This document shows, piece after piece, positions 55,276-64,000 of a stretch of DNA of 64,000 nt. A program made the position numbers and the translations under genes. Below the pieces are notes generated by a model that was given only the letters and a program-made list of their open reading frames with translations, made no database searches and was not told the origin of the DNA. Each line of letters opens with the position of its first letter. The first letter of the stretch is position 1. Source of the DNA: Myxococcus stipitatus (GTDB taxonomy: Bacteria > Myxococcota > Myxococcia > Myxococcales > Myxococcaceae); NCBI RefSeq assembly GCF_037414475.1, contig NZ_CP147913.1:2418001-2482000 (forward strand), given 5' to 3'.

Positions 55276-55453
55276 ATGCCGGCCACCTCGATACCTACCC
55301 CCACCTCACCTCCGACGACGGAGGGCACCGCGACGGCGCAGCCGTCGACTTCCACCGCTAAGGCCGAGGCGACACCCATCGTCTGGCCTCGCGACCTGAA
55401 CCTCCCCACCTCGGGTGAGCTGGCGTGGGGCTTCGACCCGGAGGGCCTCAGCG

Positions 55454-55461
<8 letters not shown>
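55276..55461 (+). CDS. Small protein sharing the scaffold C-terminal motif
   Basis: 61 residues. The first 35 are Thr/Pro/Ala-rich and disordered-looking. The end has TPIVWPRDLNLPTSGELAWG, comparable to [20 protein letters not shown] at the C terminus of the scaffold-like protein at 56806. It overlaps the next gene by eight bases. The shared WPxDLNxP end suggests both contact the same capsid partner. Confidence 0.6.
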
Positions 55462-56805
<1,344 letters not shown>

Positions 56806-56809
<4 letters not shown>

Positions 56810-57501
56810 CGACCACCACCCAAGGCCCCGCGTCCGTCCACCGCCTCGTCGACATGGTGGTGGAGGAGGTCTCCCTCGTGGACAGGGCCGCCAACAAGCA
56901 CCGCTTCCTCCTCGTGAAGAGAGACGGAGACACCATGGACGACGCTCCCCAGGACACCTCACAGGCCGAGGGCGCCAACAGCGCCGCCTCGGACACCTCC
57001 AAGGCCGATGGCGCACTCCTCGCCACGGCCCAGCAAGCCCTCGAAGCAGTAACGGCTCTCGTCGAGGCATTGGCCTCCACGGACGGCATCGACGGCGTGC
57101 GAGTGGTGGAGGTAGCCCAGCACCTGCGCGCGTTGGCCGACGAACTGGAGGGCGAGGACGAGGACGAAGAGGAGGATGACGTCGAGGCGCGCGCCAAGAC
57201 CGCCAACCCCGCTCCGCCTCCGACTCCGCCCGCGCCTACGCCCACGCCGGGCGCGGATGCCCCCGGCCTTCACGAGAGCCTCACCAAGCTCACCGACGCC
57301 GTCCGCGCGCTGGAGAGCAGCGTGAAGGAACAGCACCAGCGACTGGGGCGCGTGGAGAAGCAGTTCGGCCTGCCCAACAGCAGCGCCCCCGCGGAGCGTC
57401 CGCCCAAGCCCACCGTCGAGGACGTCGGCTGGCCGCTCGACCTCAACAAGCCCCTCAACCGGGAGAGCGTCGACAAGGCCCTCTCCTTCCACGACGTCTG
57501 A
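56806..57501 (+). CDS. Scaffold-like protein
   Basis: 231 residues. N terminus [20 protein letters not shown], a motif usual at the start of XkdF/prohead proteins. The middle is acidic ([12 protein letters not shown]) and Pro-rich, then a coiled coil ([20 protein letters not shown]), and the end has [19 protein letters not shown]. Position between protease and capsid, charge and coiled coil fit a scaffold. The ending motif is shared with the small protein at 55276. Confidence 0.7.
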
Positions 57502-57547
57502 AACCTCCACCCGCCCCCAGGAAGCCTCTCAAGCCGAAGGAATCCCC

Positions 57548-58488
<941 letters not shown>

Positions 58489-58496
58489 GGCCCACC

Positions 58497-58880
<384 letters not shown>

Positions 58881-58881
58881 C

Positions 58882-59520
58882 GTGTACGCCACGGTGGCCG
58901 ACATGCGCTCCGAGGGCGTCACACCGGCCATGGCGGGCGACACCCGCCTGGCCGTCCTCCTCGACGAGGCGACGCGCACCATCGACAAGGTGACGGGGTG
59001 GCACTTCGAGCCGCGCTCGGCCACGCTGCAGTTCGACGGACGCGGCACCCAGTCGCTCTGGTTGCCGGTGCCCCCCATCCGAATCTACCGCCTCGCCATC
59101 AACGGCGAGGATGTGCCCTTCTCCCGGGCGTACCTGGTGGTGGTGGGTTCCCCGGTGGGCCCGGACTTCGATGGGCCTCGCATCACCTTGCGCCATGGCC
59201 GCGTCTTCCCTCGTGGCGAGGGCAACGTCGCGGTGGGCGCGCGCTGGGGCTACACCGAAGAGGACGGGACGCCCGAGGGGCGCACGCCGCCAGCCATCCG
59301 CCGTGCCTGCATGCTGCTCGTCCTGCGCAGCCTCTCGCCGTTGGCGGACGAGGCCTCGTTGGAAGAGCGCACGCGCTGGCGGGTGGTGGAGGAGAGGACG
59401 CGCGAGCAGAGCTACCGCCTCGACAGCGTCCGCCCCTCGGTGCGGCCTCTCACCGGAGAGCCGGAGGTGGATGTCCTCCTCGCCCCCTACGTGAAGCCCT
59501 CCTTGCCCGGAGCGGCCTGA
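58882..59520 (+). CDS. Head-tail connector-like protein
   Basis: 212 residues from a GTG one base after the previous stop. N-terminal helices (RLAVLLDEATRTIDKVTGW) followed by a beta domain (LWLPVPPIRIYRLAINGE). This pattern occurs in gp6/gp36-type connector proteins of siphoviruses and Mu-like phages. Assigned by position and fold impression. Confidence 0.55.
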   Translation: MYATVADMRSEGVTPAMAGDTRLAVLLDEATRTIDKVTGWHFEPRSATLQFDGRGTQSLWLPVPPIRIYRLAINGEDVPFSRAYLVVVGSPVGPDFDGPRITLRHGRVFPRGEGNVAVGARWGYTEEDGTPEGRTPPAIRRACMLLVLRSLSPLADEASLEERTRWRVVEERTREQSYRLDSVRPSVRPLTGEPEVDVLLAPYVKPSLPGAA

Positions 59521-60044
59521 TGAGGGGCAAGCTCATCTTCCCCTTTCTCGCGGAGCTGCACCGCCTGGACACCGCCGCCATGGCGGGCCCAGGCCCAGGC
59601 CCCCATATCAGCGGGTACGACGCCGACTTTCGCGAGTCGGTGCTGGTGGACGCGGACGACGACGGCCTGGCCGAAACCTTCCGTCGCGAATTTCCGCCCG
59701 TGCGTGTCCCCTGCCAGGTGGAGCCGGATGCCTTTGAGTCATTGCGCATGACTCCTTCCGGCAACAGCCCCCGGACGAGCTTCGAGCTCGTCTTCCACTT
59801 CAGAGACTTGGAGCGCCTCGGCCTCGTCGACGCGGCCACGGGGGACGCCCTCATCCGCCCCAGCGACAGGCTGGGGGCCCTCTACGACGTCACGGGCGCC
59901 CTCGTGCAGGCCGTGAGGACTCCTCCCGGCATGTACGTCACCGAGGCGCGCCCCACCGGCTTCGGCCTCCACCGCCGCAGGCCCCGCCGCAACCTCCTTC
60001 ACGTCACCTTCAACGACAGGCCCCAGGCCCGAGGACTCGCATGA
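59521..60044 (+). CDS. Unknown head-tail completion protein
   Basis: 174 residues. SGYDADFRESVLVDADDDGL, SFELVFHFRDLERLGLVDA and HRRRPRRNLLHVTFNDRP. Start immediately after the previous TGA. It lies where head-tail joining proteins are usual; no family recognised. Confidence 0.55.
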
Positions 60045-60319
60045 AAGCACTGCTTCTCGCCCCGCTGCTCGCCACCGCCTTCCTCACCCGCTGCCGCGCA
60101 CCGGACGGGTGCGTGCCCGTGTCCACGCGCTGCGCTGGCAACGTCGCCGAAATCTGCAACGGCGACGGCAACTGGCAGGTGCTGGCCGACTGCGACGCCG
60201 TCACCGAGCACAGCAGCACGGCCTTCACCTGCACCTACGTCAACGAGGAGGGCATCGCCGGCCACACCTGCCTGCCCACCACCGTGGATGCGGGCACCGA
60301 AGCTGGAGGTGTCCTGTGA
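60041..60319 (+). CDS. Exported Cys-rich small protein
   Basis: 92 residues, ATGA overlap. Hydrophobic start [15 protein letters not shown] fits a signal peptide, possibly lipoprotein. The rest has seven further Cys ([43 protein letters not shown]), a pattern of disulphide-rich secreted myxobacterial proteins rather than of a phage structural gene. Within the tail operon it could act on the cell surface, for example in superinfection exclusion. Confidence 0.6.
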   Translation: MKALLLAPLLATAFLTRCRAPDGCVPVSTRCAGNVAEICNGDGNWQVLADCDAVTEHSSTAFTCTYVNEEGIAGHTCLPTTVDAGTEAGGVL

Positions 60320-60957
60320 AGGGCTACCTCCAGTCCCTGCCTGGCGTGGGTCCCCTTTTCCAGCGCGACCTCGAGCCCGCGGAGGTGTGGGCCTTCTACC
60401 AGCACATGGGGGAGCGCTTCCGCACGAAGGTGGCGAGCAAGGCGGACTCGCTCGAAATGCAGTTCGCCGCCGAGGCCCTGCAGCGCATGGGCATCCTCGA
60501 CAGGCAGCGATTCCTCGCCAACTACGCCACCACCGTGGGCCGCACCCTCTACGTCCCCTTCGAGGTGGGCGTGCCACAAGGGGGCTGGGACTTGTGGGCC
60601 CAGGTGGTGGTGTGCGTCCACGAGCACCAGCACGTCATCCAGCACGACGAGGAGGGCCCCAGCTACGAGTTGGGCTACCTCACGAGCCCTGCAGCTCGAG
60701 CGCAGTACGAGGCCGAGGCGTACACCTGCAACCTGGAGCTGCACTACTGGCGCTATGGCACGGTGCCCGCCGTGCGTCCCATCGCCGAGGGACTCAAGCA
60801 CTACGGCTGCCGGCCGGAGGACGTGGCCGTCGCCGCTCACACCCTGGCTCTCACCTCCGTGTCCGTCCGACAGGGCGCCATCATGAGTGAGGCCACCCAG
60901 GTGGCCCTGGAGTGGCTCAACTCGCACGTCCCCCACCTGCGGGCGAAGAAGCGCTGA
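60316..60957 (+). CDS. HExxH metallopeptidase-like protein
   Basis: 213 residues from a GTG with GGAGG six bases upstream. [17 protein letters not shown] contains HEHQH, a HExxH zinc site, with a trailing [15 protein letters not shown] that could supply the third ligand. [19 protein letters not shown] begins the helical N terminus. Not a normal tail protein; coupled to the exported Cys-rich protein upstream. Confidence 0.6.
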   Translation: MKGYLQSLPGVGPLFQRDLEPAEVWAFYQHMGERFRTKVASKADSLEMQFAAEALQRMGILDRQRFLANYATTVGRTLYVPFEVGVPQGGWDLWAQVVVCVHEHQHVIQHDEEGPSYELGYLTSPAARAQYEAEAYTCNLELHYWRYGTVPAVRPIAEGLKHYGCRPEDVAVAAHTLALTSVSVRQGAIMSEATQVALEWLNSHVPHLRAKKR

Positions 60958-60964
60958 GTCCCCC

Positions 60965-61561
60965 ATGGCCGTCTCGCGCACCGGAGACTGGGCACGGGCC
61001 CGCCAACTGCTGGAGGCGGGCGCCTCGCGCCTTGAGGGCGCCATGCAGACGGCCCTGCGGCAGGAGGCGCACGCCTTGCGTAACGAGGTCGTGCAGGGCC
61101 TCACCCAACAGGCGCCGGGTGGCGAGCCGCTTCGCCCACCTTCGCCCCTCACGGTGGCGGCGCGTCAGCTCGCGGGCTTCTCCGGTACGAAGGCTCTCCT
61201 CGTCTCCGGGGCGCTGCGCAACTCAATCTCGGTCGTCGTGGAGGGCGACGAGGCCTTCATCGGCGTCTCGCGTTCAGCGAAGAGTCCGGACGGAGAGTCC
61301 CTTGTCGACGTCGCGCAGCTCCAGGAGTACGGCGGGCCGCCCGTCGTCATCCCCATGACGCCGCGCATGCGCCGCTACCTCTTCACGCTGCTGCGCAAGG
61401 CGGGCCAGGCCCCCACCGGCGGCAGCGGGCGCGGCGTCGTGGTGACGCAGACGCCGGCCCGTCCCTTCCTGCGGCCTGCCTTCGCGCGGTTTCGCCAGGG
61501 GGCAAGCCGGCGCTTCCTCTCGCGCGTGGCGAAGGAGCTGGGCCTCGGAGGGCCCGGGTAA
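60965..61561 (+). CDS. Tail completion / virion morphogenesis protein
   Basis: 198 residues. [37 protein letters not shown] and ARPFLRPAF recall the HK97 gp10/Mu gpG-type completion family, in which a QxYG segment and the RPFL end are typical. It joins head and tail. Shares one base with the next start. Confidence 0.75.
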   Translation: MAVSRTGDWARARQLLEAGASRLEGAMQTALRQEAHALRNEVVQGLTQQAPGGEPLRPPSPLTVAARQLAGFSGTKALLVSGALRNSISVVVEGDEAFIGVSRSAKSPDGESLVDVAQLQEYGGPPVVIPMTPRMRRYLFTLLRKAGQAPTGGSGRGVVVTQTPARPFLRPAFARFRQGASRRFLSRVAKELGLGGPG

Positions 61562-62463
61562 TGGCCGTCCCCTCCCTCACCTCCGTGACGCCGTCGTCGG
61601 GCCCCACCAGCGGTGGAGACATCCTCCGCCTCACAGGCGTGGGCTTCGCCGCGCGGGTGGCTGTGCGCGTGGGCGGGCTGCGCGCGGAGGTGCTCACCGT
61701 CCGCCAGGAGTCGGGCGCCTCGTATGCGGACGTAAGGACTCCCGCCCACGAGGCGGGGCTCGTCAACGTGGAGCTGCTCAACCTCTCCGCGGAGGACAGC
61801 CCGGTTCCAGGTGAAGTGGCTGTCCTTCCGACGGCGTACCGCTACCTGCGCCCGCGCGTCGCCGCGGAAGCGAACCTCACCCGCCTCGTGCGCACGCTGC
61901 TGCGGGAGCTGAAGCGCCAGGTAGTGGCCAACGTCAGCGCCAGCGTCTCCGTCGACTACGACGACACGGTGGAAGGCGGACTCAACGTCATCGCCATGGC
62001 CTCGCTGCCCTCGGTGGTGCTGTCAGGCCCCGCGCTGCGCGAGAGTCGTCGCTACTCCACCAACGTGCTGCACGAGGACGTCGTGCAAGGCCCCTCCGGC
62101 GCGGAGCTGGTGCGCAGGCGCCCCGCGTACACGGTGGATTTGGCCTTCACCCTCACGGTGGCCTCCGAGCGCACCGCCGAGCTCTTCAACCTCATGGCCG
62201 CCGTGGCCACCTTCCTCAACCGCAACAGGTGGCTCGTCATGGCTCGAGACGCGGAGGACGCCTCGCGCGGCACCGTCCGGTGGGAAATGGACGCGGACGG
62301 CGAGGTGCGCACGCAGCTCGGCAGCCGCGACGACGTGCGCGCCTTCACGTGGGGCCTCGTCGTGCGCGGCTTCGACGTGGATGAGGGCCTGCCCCTCGAC
62401 ATCGGCAAGGCCGTCGCGCAGGCACACCTCGACACAGACTCTCTCCCTGGAGGCACCTCATGA
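61561..62463 (+). CDS. IPT/TIG-domain tail protein
   Basis: 300 residues. The N terminus SVTPSSGPTSGGDILRLTGV is an IPT/TIG Ig-like domain (about 1-90). The rest (SVSVDYDDTVEGGLNVIAMA, PAYTVDLAFTLTVASERTAE) is a mixed domain of tail-associated type. Ig-like domains on tails bind surface sugars. GGAGG nine bases before the ATG. Confidence 0.7.
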   Translation: MAVPSLTSVTPSSGPTSGGDILRLTGVGFAARVAVRVGGLRAEVLTVRQESGASYADVRTPAHEAGLVNVELLNLSAEDSPVPGEVAVLPTAYRYLRPRVAAEANLTRLVRTLLRELKRQVVANVSASVSVDYDDTVEGGLNVIAMASLPSVVLSGPALRESRRYSTNVLHEDVVQGPSGAELVRRRPAYTVDLAFTLTVASERTAELFNLMAAVATFLNRNRWLVMARDAEDASRGTVRWEMDADGEVRTQLGSRDDVRAFTWGLVVRGFDVDEGLPLDIGKAVAQAHLDTDSLPGGTS

Positions 62464-62813
62464 GTGTCGCCCTCACCAATACCAAGGGCCGGCTCCTCAC
62501 CTTCCTGTTGTCACACGAGGGGTACTGCTCGGCCTGCGGTGAGTGCGCCTGCAGCCTGCAACCCGGCCGTGGAGGCCGCCGCCTTCCCTCATCTCTGACC
62601 CTGGCGGCAGGCGTCGCGCTCGCGGGCCTGCCGGAGGCCGTCCTGCAGGTGGCGTCCGTAGCTGCGGCCATCCGTCGGGGTGACGTCGCGGTGAAACGCC
62701 AGGTGGCTCAGGAGTCCCGAACCCCTGTGTCGAGCCCCGCGCTGACAGCCCCGTCCCACTCCATGCCGGAGGCCGCTGTGCGTGTGTCCCGGAAGAAGCG
62801 AGGTACGTCATGA
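62460..62813 (+). CDS. Small tail-operon protein with Cys motif
   Basis: 117 residues, ATGA overlaps on both sides. HEGYCSACGECACSLQPGRG holds four Cys, which might bind zinc; the rest is Ala-rich helix and basic tail. Unknown. Immediately precedes the sheath gene. Confidence 0.6.
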   Translation: MSVALTNTKGRLLTFLLSHEGYCSACGECACSLQPGRGGRRLPSSLTLAAGVALAGLPEAVLQVASVAAAIRRGDVAVKRQVAQESRTPVSSPALTAPSHSMPEAAVRVSRKKRGTS

Positions 62814-64000
62814 GTCGCGAGTTGCTGTCATCCAAGGTTGTCGTGGTGGAGGAGGAGCCTCGCGTCCGCGGCATCCCCTCCGCGCCTACGTCCGTGGCGG
62901 GGGCCGTAGGCCTGGCGGAGCGTGGCCCCATCGGCAAGCCCGTGCTGTGCACCTCCATGGAGGACTACCAGGCCACCTTCGGCGGCTTCACGCCCGACTC
63001 TGACCTCGCCATCGCCGCCATGGGCTTCTTCGAGAATGGCGGCAGCCGCCTGTGGGTGGTGCGCACCGTCCACTACGAGGACACGTCCAACCCCGAGTCG
63101 CATACGGCCACGCGTGCGACGGCCGCCCTCGCCACAGGCGGCGGGCCCACGCCCGCTGTGGTGTGGGGCACCCTCCGTCCTCCCTTCTCCCTCGCGGACG
63201 GGCAGCGCCTGGAGGTGGCCGTCAATGGCAGCGCGGCGGTGGACGTCACCTTCGCTGGGACTGCCGCCTCCGTCGTGGCGAGCCGTCCGGGCCCCTATGC
63301 CCTCACTTCCGGCCAGCCGCTTCGCGTGCGCATCGACGGTGCGCGGGACATCTTCATCTCCTTCAGTGCAGGGGACTTCGTGGACATGTCCCAGGCCACG
63401 CCAGAGGAGGTCGCTGCCCTCCTCAACGCAGTCCTCGTCGGGGGCAGCGCCACGGTTGAGGCTGGGGCATTGCGAATCTCCAGCGACACCTTCGGGGCCA
63501 CCAGCCGCCTGGAGGTGGGGGGCGAGGTGGCCAACGCCGTCTTCGGTTTCGCCCTCGGCCCCCAGGTGGGCACAGGCAACGTCCAGAGTCTGCGCGCCGT
63601 CGAGCTGCGCGAGGTGCAGTCCCTCATCGAGGCCTCGGTGGCGGGAGTGCGTGTGGAGGCGTCTTCCCTCGGGACGCTGCAGCTACGCACCACGGCTACC
63701 GGCCCCTCCGCCTCCCTGCGCGTGCAAGGGGGCGCGGGGCTCGGCCTGGACGCGCTACTGCACCAGGGCGCCGCCTCGGGTGACATGGACGTCCTGCGCC
63801 TGGAGGCCAAGGACGCAGGTGCCTACGCCAACCGTCTGGAGGTGGAGGTACGCCCCGCCACCAGCGGCTCGCCCGACGCCTACGACATCCTCATCCTCGA
63901 GGACGGCACCTACCGCGAGTCCTTCCCCAACCTCACAAGCACCGAGGGCGACGCGCGCTACGTCGAGCGCGTCCTCAACGACGGGCGCACCGGCTCGCGC
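62810..64000 (+). CDS. Contractile tail sheath protein (partial, 3' end outside window)
   Basis: Open frame from the ATG at 62810 (GAGG seven bases upstream) to the window end, at least 397 residues. VVVVEEEPRVRGIPSAPTSV, VAGAVGLAERGPIGKPVLC and MGFFENGGSRLWVVRT match the N-terminal domain of phage tail sheath proteins (Mu gpL, FI family). This shows the phage is a contractile-tailed type. Confidence 0.88.
   Translation, partial: MSRELLSSKVVVVEEEPRVRGIPSAPTSVAGAVGLAERGPIGKPVLCTSMEDYQATFGGFTPDSDLAIAAMGFFENGGSRLWVVRTVHYEDTSNPESHTATRATAALATGGGPTPAVVWGTLRPPFSLADGQRLEVAVNGSAAVDVTFAGTAASVVASRPGPYALTSGQPLRVRIDGARDIFISFSAGDFVDMSQATPEEVAALLNAVLVGGSATVEAGALRISSDTFGATSRLEVGGEVANAVFGFALGPQVGTGNVQSLRAVELREVQSLIEASVAGVRVEASSLGTLQLRTTATGPSASLRVQGGAGLGLDALLHQGAASGDMDVLRLEAKDAGAYANRLEVEVRPATSGSPDAYDILILEDGTYRESFPNLTSTEGDARYVERVLNDGRTGSR

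Overview
The window comes from a very GC-rich delta-proteobacterial genome, most likely a member of the Myxococcota (Myxococcus, Corallococcus or Pyxidicoccus relatives). The reasons are the DUF2381 gene next to a Ser/Thr kinase, a SitBAI-like lipoprotein toxin cassette of the kind known only from myxobacteria, abundant GTG starts, and heavy translational coupling. Assignment is from family knowledge and composition only; no search was run.

Layout. 1-3.3 kb is ordinary chromosome: the 5' part of a GT39-like membrane glycosyltransferase (minus), an NlpC/P60 lipoprotein hydrolase, and a 49-codon gene with a strong ribosome binding site and its own terminator. 3.4-4.0 kb is a tRNA array (a tRNA-like element lacking an anticodon arm, then Ile, Lys, Gly, Gln and Asn tRNAs) ending in a terminator, a plausible integration hot spot. 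4.8-8.1 kb holds an IS21-type element with a frameshifted istA. 8.2-10.9 kb is a lower-GC two-gene module (unknown helical protein plus AAA ATPase with zinc ribbon and HhH tail). 11.2-16.3 kb (minus) is a SitBAI-like cassette: outer-membrane barrel, lipoprotein toxin with a PD-(D/E)XK-like tip, immunity protein. 16.9-22.3 kb carries DUF2381/kinase genes, two XRE regulators and a degraded small gene. 22.7-26.3 kb is a tightly overlapping serine-recombinase operon with DUF2924.

26.4-64 kb reads as a contractile-tailed prophage with modular order. Leftward early genes encode an AEP-type primase-helicase, an SF2 helicase, an SSB-like protein and a sigma-like factor. A 1.5 kb gene-free centre contains about ten 9-bp repeats and a perfect 23-bp inverted repeat and looks like a replication origin. 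Rightward early genes encode a RecB/Cas4-like nuclease, a DnaQ-like exonuclease, a resolvase-like nuclease, a second sigma-like factor and a tandem-HTH protein. A cargo and integration zone (Mrr-like nuclease, SEC-C/ART-like protein, tyrosine recombinase, BRO antirepressor) lies before terminase. A second cargo pair (XRE-ImmA plus partner), then portal, gpF-like head protein, a diiron/MBL-like gene, a Dam-XkdF fusion, scaffold, major capsid, connectors and tail sheath follow.

Three observations stand out. A conserved bipartite motif (TGTCCCC ... GCCTTTG) occurs upstream of several phage operons and is a candidate phage-specific promoter. The origin-like repeat array is flanked by an inverted 19-bp repeat matching the end of the sigma-like gene. 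Terminase and capsid are both frameshifted, so the element may be defective, possibly maintained for its toxin and defence cargo in the manner of the Mx-alpha elements of M. xanthus.
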